A stretch of DNA of 64,000 nucleotides from Sphingomonas sp. ATCC 31555 (GTDB lineage: Bacteria > Pseudomonadota > Alphaproteobacteria > Sphingomonadales > Sphingomonadaceae): assembly GCF_000282895.1 (NCBI RefSeq), contig NZ_ALBQ01000013.1, positions 1 through 64,000 of the forward strand, written 5' to 3'. Under the pieces are notes generated by a model. That model was not told the DNA's origin, did not search any database, and was given only the letters and a program-made list of their open reading frames with translations. Shown here piece after piece: positions 56,108-64,000 of this stretch. The position numbers were made by a program, and so were the translations under genes. Every line of letters begins with the position of its first letter. The first letter of the stretch is position 1.

Positions 56108-56120
56108 CACTATGTGGAAC
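56108..56120 (+). promoter_or_regulatory. Shared sugar-regulon motif, site 3
   Basis: CACTATGTGGAAC fits YACWWTGTGRRAY. It straddles the GH28 stop codon and lies 13 bases before the rhaM start, so it could govern an internal promoter of the leftward operon. It also contains the palindrome CCACTATGTGG. Confidence 0.4.
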
Positions 56121-57591
56121 TATTATGCAGGATATGGTAGCGCTGTGGCGCGGTCTCGTCAAACAGGATCCGCGTGTCGCCGGCATCCTCCACCAAAATC
56201 GGCGGGCGGGAATCCTCGTCGGCACGGCGGAGCGAAAGGCGCCTGGCGGAAAGTCCGCGGACATGCCGGGCCCATAATCCCCAGGCCGGGGTTGGGCCGA
56301 ACATGCTCGGCTCCGGATAGGCATCGGCGAGTTCCGGCGGCGCCGATGGTGCCGGTCCCTCGAAGCAACCCGCAAAGCGCAGGTCGATGTCGGAAAGCCG
56401 CACCGCTTCGATCGGGTGGCCGGGCAGCCCGGCGAGCAGGGCGGCAAAGCGCGGGTCTATGCCGGTCGCGGTGAGGCCGTGCACATCGACGCCGCGAATA
56501 GCTCCGACCCCTGTTCCCTCCGGGCCTCGCAGCCGCGCACCCAGGCGGAGGAACAGCGGCGCGGTGGTCACGTCCTCCATCACGATATTCTCGGCGCGCA
56601 CATCCTCGATGACCCCGCCGTCGACGCTTTCGATCGCCAGGCCCCGGCTGCGCAGGAAGCGGCAATTGCGAATGCGGATGCGGCGGAAATCGCCGTTGCT
56701 TTCGGTGCCCAGCTTGATGCGGCCGGTCACGCGGTCGCGATCGGGCGCGAACTGCTGGTTGCGGCCATGGCTGCCATCGAGCAACGTGCCGGGATCATAG
56801 CCGGAGACGGTGCAATCCTCGATCGTCACGTCCTCGCAGGCGGTGGGGCCCAGGGCGAGGCTCGTCTTGAGCACGATGGCGTCGTCGTTGGGCGTATTGA
56901 CCCGGCACCCGGCGATAACGGCGCGGCGCACGCCGTCCAGGTCGATGCCGTCGCGGTTGCTGTCGATCACAAGGCCGGTGCAGCGCAGATCCTCCACCTC
57001 GCTGGCGAGGATCGCGAAATGCCCCGCGCGGAACAGTGTGACGTCCTCGATCGCGACGCGGCGGCAGCGGGCCAGCGCGATCGCCTTGTTGCCCTGGCCC
57101 CGCATTGCCGCCGTATCGCGCTCCAGCCTTGCGATGTCGGCGGGGGACATTGCCGCCATCGATAGCGGCCGCTCGCCGCGCTGCGCGCTCCACGGCGTCC
57201 CCGGCCCGTTGCGGGTGAGCCCTGCGCCGTCGATGCGGCCTTTGCCGAGGATGGCGATGTCTTCCGCATGCTCGGCCCAGATCAGGCTGTTGTGCCAGTG
57301 GCTATGGCCGAAATCCTGGTAGAGCTGTGCGCCACGATCCTCCGGCATGTCATAGCCACCGTCCGGCCCCGGGGTGGCGGCGAGCAGCGTGGCGCCCGCC
57401 TCGATCGCGAGCGTGACGCGGGAGGGCAGGCGCAGCGAGAAGCTGCGATAGATGCCCGGTGGCAGCAGCACGATGCCGCCGCCCGCGGCATGGGCGGCGT
57501 GCAGCGCGGCGGCGATGGCGGGACCGTCGAGTGCGACACCGTCGCCATGCGCGCCGTACTCGCGGACATCGAGGACAAGGCCGGTGCGCAT
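56110..57591 (-). CDS. GH28-family polygalacturonase-like hydrolase
   Basis: A 493-residue right-handed beta-helix enzyme starting at ATG 57591 with GGAAGG upstream. No signal peptide is visible, suggesting cytoplasmic action on imported oligomers. GH28 features are DVREYGAHGDGVALDGPAI at the start, SNRDGIDLDG, NTPNDDAIVLKTS with the catalytic aspartates, and GRIKLGTESNG with the RIK motif. The usual GHG is not obvious. Exo-polygalacturonase or rhamnogalacturonan galacturonidase activity is plausible. Confidence 0.87.
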   Translation of the reverse strand: MRTGLVLDVREYGAHGDGVALDGPAIAAALHAAHAAGGGIVLLPPGIYRSFSLRLPSRVTLAIEAGATLLAATPGPDGGYDMPEDRGAQLYQDFGHSHWHNSLIWAEHAEDIAILGKGRIDGAGLTRNGPGTPWSAQRGERPLSMAAMSPADIARLERDTAAMRGQGNKAIALARCRRVAIEDVTLFRAGHFAILASEVEDLRCTGLVIDSNRDGIDLDGVRRAVIAGCRVNTPNDDAIVLKTSLALGPTACEDVTIEDCTVSGYDPGTLLDGSHGRNQQFAPDRDRVTGRIKLGTESNGDFRRIRIRNCRFLRSRGLAIESVDGGVIEDVRAENIVMEDVTTAPLFLRLGARLRGPEGTGVGAIRGVDVHGLTATGIDPRFAALLAGLPGHPIEAVRLSDIDLRFAGCFEGPAPSAPPELADAYPEPSMFGPTPAWGLWARHVRGLSARRLSLRRADEDSRPPILVEDAGDTRILFDETAPQRYHILHNSST

Positions 57592-57600
57592 CAACGCCTT

Positions 57601-57718
57601 CCCGGAACGGGGAGGGGAACCATGGGCACCACGGCGCAGGGGGGCTTCCACGCCCGCGTCCCTTGTGGAGATTCCCCTCCACCACGTCTTCGGCGCGGTT
57701 CCCCTCTCCGTTCCCGGG
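57601..57718. repeat. Long inverted repeat between GH28 and esterase genes
   Basis: The arm at 57601-57621 (CCCGGAACGGGGAGGGG...) is repeated in reverse complement at 57697-57718 with one mismatch and one extra base. The 75 bases between are also partly self-complementary. It fills most of the 148-base gap inside an otherwise tight operon and looks like a dispersed palindromic (REP-like) element. Confidence 0.55.
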
Positions 57719-57739
57719 ACGATCTAAGGGGCGACCCCA

Positions 57740-58957
57740 TCAACTTCCGGCCGGGCGTTCGCTGCTGGCGGTCAGGCTCGGCGCGAGCACGAGGCTGTCG
57801 ATCGCCGGGGGATGGGCGGGATCGAAGCTGCGAGCGTCGGGGAAGAGGTGTGCGCCAAGGTTAGGCACCGCTTCGGCAATTCCTGCCGCCACCGCACGGG
57901 CGAGCAGCCAGGCGCCGGCATTGTTATGGTGCGTCTTGTCGCGCCCGCCATCGTTGAACAGCTTTGCCGCTTCGGCCGGGCCATAGGCTTCGTACAACGC
58001 GATCGTTGCGGGCTGGAGATCGACGAGCGGCACCTTCGCTTCGGCCGCAACCTTGCGCATCGCCTCGGCATAGTCGGCCAGCGTATGGCGGATGCGCCCC
58101 TGGTCGAAATTGCGGCGCTCGGGCGACGTCACCAGCACCGGTTGCCCGCCGCGTCGCCGCACCTCGGCGATATAGGTCCGCAGCCAGGCGGGATAGGTGA
58201 GGACAGGGTCGACATAGGTTTGCGGCCACTCGGCCTTCTGGTCGTTATGGCCGAACTGGATCAGCACCCAGTCGCCCGGCTTCACCTGCGACAGCAGCTT
58301 GTCGAAGCGCAGTTCGGTGACGAACGACTTCAGCGTCTCGCCCGATTCGGCATGATTGGCGATCGCGACCTCCGGCCGAAACAGCGCGGGTAGCATCTGT
58401 CCCCAGCTTGCGGCGGGTTCGGCGCGCTGATCGGTCACGGTGGAGTCGCCGGCCAGAAACACCGTCGGGACCGTTGCCGGCTCGATGGTGACGCGCTGCA
58501 CGCGCGGATCGCCCAGAAATTCCAGCGTCAGCTTGTCGTCCCAGGCATAGCTGCCCGCCTCCCGCGACTTGAGCCGCACCGCCGTGCCGCCGGGCGCGTT
58601 TGCCGGCGGGGCGGCCAGTGCTGCGGTGCGGACGTTGACGATGAAGCTGGCGGTGACGAACTGCCCGGGCGCGGTAGTGACATCGCGCAGCATCAGCCGG
58701 CGCGATTCCGCCTTGACGGTGGTGCGCGAGCCGGCGCTGGCATCGCCCAGCCGCACCGTCACACGGTAATTGCCTTCGGGCACCGCGACCGAAAAGAGCC
58801 GTTCGCGGTCGCGCCCGCCGGGCTCATAACCGTGGCTGCCGGGGCGATAGGCGGTGCCTTCCGCCACCGCCACGCTTTCGGGCCGCGGCGGCGCGCCGGG
58901 GGCGAGATCGAAGAGGAGCGGGCCGGTCACGGCCGCGAGCATCGCCAGCATCGCCAT
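57740..58957 (-). CDS. Rhamnogalacturonan acetylesterase (CE12, SGNH family)
   Basis: A 405-residue esterase. The N-terminus (MAMLAMLAAVTGPLLF) looks like a short signal peptide. A beta-rich domain of about 150 residues (FDLAPGAPP, ENYRVTVRLGDAS) precedes the SGNH domain, as in RhgT/YesT-like two-domain proteins. Catalytic motifs are FLAGDSTVTDQ (Ser), GHND, and DKTHHNNAGA (Asp and His). It removes acetyl groups so that the PL11 lyase upstream can act. It is 15 bases behind that gene. Confidence 0.9.
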   Translation of the reverse strand: MAMLAMLAAVTGPLLFDLAPGAPPRPESVAVAEGTAYRPGSHGYEPGGRDRERLFSVAVPEGNYRVTVRLGDASAGSRTTVKAESRRLMLRDVTTAPGQFVTASFIVNVRTAALAAPPANAPGGTAVRLKSREAGSYAWDDKLTLEFLGDPRVQRVTIEPATVPTVFLAGDSTVTDQRAEPAASWGQMLPALFRPEVAIANHAESGETLKSFVTELRFDKLLSQVKPGDWVLIQFGHNDQKAEWPQTYVDPVLTYPAWLRTYIAEVRRRGGQPVLVTSPERRNFDQGRIRHTLADYAEAMRKVAAEAKVPLVDLQPATIALYEAYGPAEAAKLFNDGGRDKTHHNNAGAWLLARAVAAGIAEAVPNLGAHLFPDARSFDPAHPPAIDSLVLAPSLTASSERPAGS

Positions 58958-58972
58958 TGCGTCAACCCCGGC

Positions 58973-60853
58973 TTATTTGCGGCTGGAGAGATCGAAGGAA
59001 AGGTGCGGCGGCTGGTTATAGGCCGTGTTCTGCCACGCGATGCCCAGCCGGTAGACAGGATCGTGCATCAGCGTCGGCAGGCGGATCGCCGTCGGCAGCG
59101 GCGTCGTGTAGACGCGCAGTTCCTTGCCGTCGGCGCTGGGCAGAATCAGTTCCTCGCGCCAGTCGCCGAGGATGTCGGCGGAGAGCGCCGGATTGCGCTT
59201 GGTGCCGTTGTTGGATGTGGTGCCCGGGGGATCGAGCAGCAGTTTCTCGCTGCCCGCCGTCCAGTCCCACTTCGTGATCCGCGCGCCGTCCAACAGTTCG
59301 GACAGCGCATCGCCATCCCAATAAATGCGGAAATTGGCCGCCCGCGGATGGCCGCCCGGGATCACCTGGCCCCGCGCGTCGAACAGGTCGGGCGAGTTGC
59401 TTGCCCATGCCTCGGCGCCGGGATGGCGCGGATCGATGTCGGCGGCGAGCCCGCGGCCGGTATCCTTGTCGGCGGGGGTGGACCAGAGCAGTGCGCCGGT
59501 GCGCGCATCGAGCATCGCCGCACCGCGATTGCCGCTGCGGCGCATCTCCTCATGCACCCCGAACTTCTCGAGGCCGGGGCGGGCGGGATCGAGATCGCCG
59601 ACATGCATCGCGTCGCCATGGCCGAGGCCCGAGGACCACAGCCCCTTGCCGTCGTCATCGACGGCCATCGACCCGTAGATCACCTCGTCGCGCCCGTCGC
59701 CATCGACATCGGCGACCGAAAGCTGGTGGTTGCCCATCGCGCCGAACGTGTCGTTGCCCGGCGCGGCGCTGTCGAACAGCCAGCGCTGGGTAAGCTTGCC
59801 GTCGCGCCAGTCCCAGGCGCCGATCGCCGAGCGCGCATAATAGCCGCGGCCGAACACCAGGCTGGGGCGCTTGCCGTCGAGATAGGCGACGCCGGCCAGA
59901 TAGCGTTCGGAGCGATTGCCATAGCCATCGCCCCACAAGGCCTTCAGCTCGGCTTCGGTGTTCCCTCCGCGCGGCGGCGCATAGGGCGCGGTGGCGAGTG
60001 CGCGGCCGGTTCGCCCGTCGAACACGGTGAGATATTCCGGCCCATCAAGGATGCGACCCTTGAGGTTCGCGAGCTTGCGCCCGTCGCTGGTGAGGGTGGA
60101 GCCGGTGCGATCGCCCACTTCCACGGTCGCGTCGCCGTGGCGCCAGTCCTTCGAGGGGTCGCCAATCGGCTTGCCGGCCCCGTCGATCGTGCCGTCCGCC
60201 GTCTTCATCGCCACTTCGGCGCGGCCGTCGCCGTCCAGGTCGAACACCATGAACTGGGTATAGTGCGCGCCCGAGCGGATGTTGCGACCCAGATCGATCC
60301 GCCAGAGCTTCTTGCCCTCCAGCGTGTAGGCATCGATCAGCGTCTCGCCGGTATAGCCGGCAAAGGCATTGTCCTTGGCGACGCTGGGGTACCATTTCAC
60401 GATCAGTTCGTAGCGCCCGTCCCCGTCGAGATCGCCGACCGACACGTCGTTGGCCGTGTAGCCGTAGCGTTCGCCTTCCGGTGTGGTGCGGTCCGCCGGC
60501 GGATCGAGCGGAATGGGGAGATAGCCCTGCGTCCACACACCCACCGCCGCGCCCGCGGCGCCGCCGTCCACCGCCAGCGCATAGCGTGCCGCAGGGGTGC
60601 CGTCCTTGTCGTGGAAGCTGGTCGGCTGGCCCGCGCCGATCCGGGCAATCGCCTTGCCGTCGCGGTACAGGGTAAAGCGGATCGTCTTGGCGTCGGTGCC
60701 GAGCAGCCGCCACGTCACCGCGACGCCGCTGTCCGCCGCCGGTACGGCGACCAGTGCCCGGTCGAGCCGTTCGACCTGCCGGCCGCCCGGCCTTTCAGGC
60801 GTCTGCGCCGCAAGCGGTGCCGCCAGCGCGGCGGCGATCAGGGCGAAACGCAT
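58973..60853 (-). CDS. Rhamnogalacturonan lyase (PL11)
   Basis: A 626-residue exported lyase. ATG 60853 was chosen since AGGAG stands nine bases before it; an ATG at 60862 directly abuts the AGGAG. A signal peptide ends near LAAQ. The eight-bladed propeller has repeated metal-binding motifs such as VGDLDGDGRYELIVKW, VFDLDGDGRAEVAMK and VADVDGDGRDEVIYG. Other family marks are GAHYTQFMVFD and NNGTKRNPALSADILGDWREE. It cuts the rhamnogalacturonan I backbone at or outside the cell surface and is the first enzyme after the receptor gene. Confidence 0.92.
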   Translation of the reverse strand: MRFALIAAALAAPLAAQTPERPGGRQVERLDRALVAVPAADSGVAVTWRLLGTDAKTIRFTLYRDGKAIARIGAGQPTSFHDKDGTPAARYALAVDGGAAGAAVGVWTQGYLPIPLDPPADRTTPEGERYGYTANDVSVGDLDGDGRYELIVKWYPSVAKDNAFAGYTGETLIDAYTLEGKKLWRIDLGRNIRSGAHYTQFMVFDLDGDGRAEVAMKTADGTIDGAGKPIGDPSKDWRHGDATVEVGDRTGSTLTSDGRKLANLKGRILDGPEYLTVFDGRTGRALATAPYAPPRGGNTEAELKALWGDGYGNRSERYLAGVAYLDGKRPSLVFGRGYYARSAIGAWDWRDGKLTQRWLFDSAAPGNDTFGAMGNHQLSVADVDGDGRDEVIYGSMAVDDDGKGLWSSGLGHGDAMHVGDLDPARPGLEKFGVHEEMRRSGNRGAAMLDARTGALLWSTPADKDTGRGLAADIDPRHPGAEAWASNSPDLFDARGQVIPGGHPRAANFRIYWDGDALSELLDGARITKWDWTAGSEKLLLDPPGTTSNNGTKRNPALSADILGDWREELILPSADGKELRVYTTPLPTAIRLPTLMHDPVYRLGIAWQNTAYNQPPHLSFDLSSRK

Positions 60854-60922
60854 GGGCGGCATCTCCTGGGAAACAAAAAAGGCGGGCCGCCGGGGTGAAA
60901 CAGCGGCCCGAGGGGAGGTTGC

Positions 60923-63910
60923 TCAGAACTGGAAATTGACGCCGACGTTGAACGTGCGCCCGATGCGCGTCTGGAACAGCGTGTCACGCCGGACGCTGTC
61001 GATATAAAGGTTGTTGCGCGCATCGGTGAGGTTCTGCGCCTCGACGATCAGCTTGATCTGGTCGGTCACATTGTACGAGGCGGAGGCGTCGACGAAGGTG
61101 TTGGGCGAATTGCCTTGCAGATCGCTGCCCGGCGATGCGGGGATGCCGCGGATATAGCGATCGCGATAGGCCGCCGTCGCGCGGATGCTGAACTTCGAAT
61201 CTTCGTAGAAGATCGTGCCCGAGGCGGTGTTCTTCGACAGCCCGACCAGATCCGCCGTGGTCGTCACGGTCGGAATGCCGTTGGCGCTCGCCAGGATGTA
61301 GCGGATCTTGGAGGTGACGCGGGTATAATTGCCCAGCACGCCGAGATTGCTGAGGAAGCCCGGCAGGAAGCGCAGCTGCAGCTGCGCGTTCACTTCCACG
61401 CCGTTCAGCTTGCCGCCCGGCGTGTTAAGCGGCTGCCCGATGGTGAATTCCTCGGTCGGCGCGGTGTTGGTGTTGTCGAGCAGCGCGGCGGGAAGGCCCA
61501 GCTGGTTGAACGGGATCTGGCTGGTGACGCGCTGGATGTAACTTTTGATATTCTTGTGGAAATAGGCGACCGAGAGGAGCGATCCGGGCTGGAAATACCA
61601 TTCCAGCGCCGCGTCGAACGTGTCGGCGCGGATCGGATCGAGGAACGGGTTGTTGATGTTGCCGACGCGAGTCGTGGCCGTTACGCCGCTGGTCGGCGCC
61701 AGCTGGCCCAGTTCCGGCCGCGACATCACCTTGGCGGCGGCAAGGCGAACGAGCAGGTTCTGCGCCGGCTCGATCACGATATTGGCCGAGGGCAGCCAGT
61801 CGTCATAGCCGCGCAGCACCTGGCCATATTGCCCGCGCAGGTTGGTCGGCGTCTGCCCCGGTGCCGCCACGGCGATATAGCCGGCCGCGAGCATGTCCGT
61901 CCGCACATAGCGCACGCCGATATCACCGCGCACCTTCACCGGCAGCGCGAAGCCGGTGTCGAACACCGCCATCGCATAGGCGCTCTTCACTTCCTCGCGG
62001 ATGCGCGAGGCGCCGGCGCCGCATTCGTTGCGGCAGAACTGGATCGCGTCATAGTTGAAGGTCTGCGACCATTTGTCGGGGTCGATTGCCGCCCAGCTCT
62101 TGGGGGCACCGCTGCCGAACAGCGTGTCCAGCCCGCTGATCTGCCGGGTCAGGCTCGCCAGGCTGGTGCCCGCCGGCAATGCCTGCACGATCGTCTGCGC
62201 CGCATAGGGCAGCGAAGTATAGGCGTTGAAGTCGCTGCTGCGAAACTGCACGCCGCCGCGCAGCTTGATCGCGTCGCTGAACGTATAGTCGCCGTTCACT
62301 TCGGCGGTCAGGTTATCGGTCTGGTTCTTGGAAGGCTTGCCCTGGAAGCTGAAGCCGCCCAGCACGGTGCCGTCCGGACGGTTTGGCGCGTAGGAGAAAT
62401 TGGCCGGGTTCGACACGTCGAAGCCGAAGCCGAGCAGCGGCGTGCTGCGGCCATTGCGGAAATCGACCGAGAAGTTGGGCGTGTCGATCGCGTCCATGAA
62501 CGTCTGGAAGCGCTGCGGATTCCACCAGACCGACTGGTTCTTGCCGAAGAACAGGTCGAGCTGGAACTTGTCGCTGAAGCGGTGGCGCAGATTGACGTTG
62601 GCCTGCTTGAAATCCGAGGTCCAGCGATCGACCAGCCCTTCGGAGCGGACGTCGACACCGTCGAACAGGCCGTAGATCAGCGCGCCGCTCGAACTGAACT
62701 GCGCTTCGCGCACCGACACCATCGGCTGGCCATTGTTGGTGATCGATCGCCCGAACGAAATGCCGGCGATGTAATTGTCGCGCCGCTCCACTTCGAACCG
62801 CGAATAGATCGCGTCGACGCTGATGTCGGTATTTTCGTCGGGGCGGAACTGGACGGAGAAGGTGCCGCCCATGCGCTCGGTATCCTGCTCCGAATTCACG
62901 TAGCGCGGCAGGCGGGGCAGGAAGGCGCCGCTACCCGGCACGTTGGGCAGGTCCGCGCGGCGCAGATTGGCGATGGTGTTGTACGCCGTCGTGGTGCTGG
63001 TGCGCGGATTGCCGGTGCTGCACTGCGTGGCGGTGGCGCCCTTCACGCCCACCGCCGGGCTCACCGGGGCATAGCCGATCGGGGTGCAGAAGGGTTGGAC
63101 CGGTGCCGGCCCGCTGCCGTCAGGATCGACGCCGTTGGTGTTGGCGGAAAGAATGTCCACCGCCGAATAGCCGACTTCGCGCAGGTGCCGCTTCTGATAG
63201 GCGAAGCTGGCGAGCACGCCGAAGCGGCCATCATCGGATTTCTTGCCGATCAGGATCGAACCGCGCGGATCGACCTGATCGCTGATCTGGTTGTAGACGC
63301 CGCGCGCCGTGGCGGTGAGCGTGAAATCCTTCTTCAGGTCGAGCGGCTTGGGCGCGCTGAGATCGACGGTTGCGCCCAGCGAGCCTTCCTCGACATCGGC
63401 GGAGGTCGTCTTGCGGACCGCCAGCGCCGAGAAGATTTCGGTGGGGAACACGTTGAAGTCGAAGCTGCGGCCCGAATTGCCCGCGCCGTAAATGTCGGAG
63501 GAGCCGGTCTGCGAACTGCCCTCCATTCCGTTGATGCGGACGCGGGTGAAGGCGGCGCCCAGACCGCGGACCGAGATGTTGCGACCTTCGCCGCCATCGC
63601 CGCGGGACAGCGCGACACCGGGAATCCGCTGCATCGATTCGGCCAGGTTGCTGTCCGGGAACTTGCCGATGTCTTCGGCCACGATCGAGTCGATCGCCGC
63701 GGTTTCATTGCGCTTCTGGCTCAACGCGCTGTCGAGCGAGGCGCGGAAGCCGCGGACAACGATTTCCACTTCGTCCTGTGCCGGCGTGCTCGCGGGCGCG
63801 GTCTGTCCCTGCGCGAAGGCCGGCCCGGCCGAAGCGAGCGCGATGGCCACGGCGAACCCGGAGCTGCCGATGCGAATGGCGGTGCTGTGTCGTACGGAAC
63901 GATGCGTCAT
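60923..63910 (-). CDS. TonB-dependent receptor, carbohydrate type
   Basis: A 995-residue outer-membrane receptor. ATG 63910 has GGAGG at the better spacing; ATG 63913 is directly before it. A signal peptide ends near AFAQ (residue 34), then VEIVVRGFRASL as TonB-box region, and the plug with DIGKFPDSNLAESMQRIPGV, SVRGLGAAFTRVRING. The barrel ends in RTFNVGVNFQF. This is the large receptor class that takes up plant oligosaccharides in Caulobacter and sphingomonads. It heads the leftward operon, so its likely cargo is rhamnogalacturonan oligosaccharides. Confidence 0.92.
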   Translation of the reverse strand: MTHRSVRHSTAIRIGSSGFAVAIALASAGPAFAQGQTAPASTPAQDEVEIVVRGFRASLDSALSQKRNETAAIDSIVAEDIGKFPDSNLAESMQRIPGVALSRGDGGEGRNISVRGLGAAFTRVRINGMEGSSQTGSSDIYGAGNSGRSFDFNVFPTEIFSALAVRKTTSADVEEGSLGATVDLSAPKPLDLKKDFTLTATARGVYNQISDQVDPRGSILIGKKSDDGRFGVLASFAYQKRHLREVGYSAVDILSANTNGVDPDGSGPAPVQPFCTPIGYAPVSPAVGVKGATATQCSTGNPRTSTTTAYNTIANLRRADLPNVPGSGAFLPRLPRYVNSEQDTERMGGTFSVQFRPDENTDISVDAIYSRFEVERRDNYIAGISFGRSITNNGQPMVSVREAQFSSSGALIYGLFDGVDVRSEGLVDRWTSDFKQANVNLRHRFSDKFQLDLFFGKNQSVWWNPQRFQTFMDAIDTPNFSVDFRNGRSTPLLGFGFDVSNPANFSYAPNRPDGTVLGGFSFQGKPSKNQTDNLTAEVNGDYTFSDAIKLRGGVQFRSSDFNAYTSLPYAAQTIVQALPAGTSLASLTRQISGLDTLFGSGAPKSWAAIDPDKWSQTFNYDAIQFCRNECGAGASRIREEVKSAYAMAVFDTGFALPVKVRGDIGVRYVRTDMLAAGYIAVAAPGQTPTNLRGQYGQVLRGYDDWLPSANIVIEPAQNLLVRLAAAKVMSRPELGQLAPTSGVTATTRVGNINNPFLDPIRADTFDAALEWYFQPGSLLSVAYFHKNIKSYIQRVTSQIPFNQLGLPAALLDNTNTAPTEEFTIGQPLNTPGGKLNGVEVNAQLQLRFLPGFLSNLGVLGNYTRVTSKIRYILASANGIPTVTTTADLVGLSKNTASGTIFYEDSKFSIRATAAYRDRYIRGIPASPGSDLQGNSPNTFVDASASYNVTDQIKLIVEAQNLTDARNNLYIDSVRRDTLFQTRIGRTFNVGVNFQF

Positions 63911-63976
63911 CATCCCCTCCCTTGCTGTGCTGCCGCGTCCGGAATCGGCGCGGCTTGTCTCAATCTACGTCGAGCT

Positions 63977-63989
63977 GTCCCACAATGTA
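63977..63989 (-). promoter_or_regulatory. Shared sugar-regulon motif, site 4
   Basis: Read on the minus strand, TACATTGTGGGAC fits YACWWTGTGRRAY. It lies 66 bases before the TonB receptor start, and a GAACT stands a few bases before it as at site 2. It is the likely main control site of the leftward operon; the window ends 11 bases beyond. Confidence 0.5.
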
Positions 63990-64000
63990 TTACGTAGTTC

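Noticed and set aside
61115..63997. 960-codon open frame antisense to the carbohydrate TonB receptor
   Set aside because: Same shadow effect; the receptor on the minus strand has signal peptide, plug and barrel features that the antisense frame lacks.

Overview
The window is about two-thirds G+C DNA from an alphaproteobacterium that looks like a sphingomonad. The grounds are the family types present: NodT-type efflux lipoprotein, DUF4403 and DUF2490 proteins, large carbohydrate-type TonB-dependent receptors, a RepA/ParA/ParB module of the kind seen on sphingomonad plasmids, and many proline/alanine-rich proteins. No rRNA, tRNA or CRISPR was seen. Taxonomy is inferred from family resemblance only.

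Layout. 1-2.6 kb: a truncated OB-fold stress protein divergent from a PhoP/PhoQ-like two-component pair, with a PhoP-box-like repeat between them. 2.8-12.0 kb: a tightly packed chemosensory operon (STAS, cheY, cheA, cheW, mcp, cheW, cheR, cheB and a soluble, degenerate MCP-like protein) with almost every junction overlapping; no flagellar gene accompanies it. 12.0-13.5 kb: a DUF4403 lipoprotein. 13.6-21.0 kb: a tripartite RND efflux operon with a TetR regulator and a perfect 14-bp palindrome beside a recognisable promoter. 21.2-28.1 kb: M13 metallopeptidase, a TonB-domain remnant, bestrophin, a Pit phosphate transporter followed by an in-frame Nudix-DUF47 open frame, and a DUF2490 protein.

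28.1-33.2 kb is the backbone of a replicon: a ParE/RelE toxin-antitoxin pair, parA, parB, two perfect CCCCGGGG-centred palindromes that look like parS, repA, and directly behind repA five direct 22-bp-spaced iterons plus one inverted copy, followed by A+T-rich DNA. I read this as the partition locus and replication origin of a megaplasmid or chromid, so the window probably straddles the origin of a secondary replicon rather than lying in the main chromosome.

33.2-64 kb is mostly pectin and rhamnogalacturonan use: DUF6250 protein, PL26-like lyase, GPH sugar transporter, oligogalacturonate lyase, and then a long leftward operon of TonB receptor, PL11 lyase, CE12 esterase, GH28, rhamnose mutarotase, GH35, esterase, GH105 and GH95. 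Between the two sugar blocks lie an Rrf2 regulator and methyltransferase, an iron-type TonB receptor with a PepSY protein behind a Fur-like 7-1-7 palindrome, a PAS hybrid histidine kinase, an SDR and a CHAP-type amidase. A 13-nt motif (YACWWTGTGRRAY) lies before the PL26 gene, between the transporter and oligogalacturonate lyase, before rhaM and before the last TonB receptor. It would tie the two sugar blocks into one regulon under a regulator that is not in the window.

The most noteworthy points are the iteron/parS replication-partition locus, the shared sugar-regulon motif, the degenerate MCP-like protein closing the chemosensory operon, and the Nudix-DUF47 fusion.
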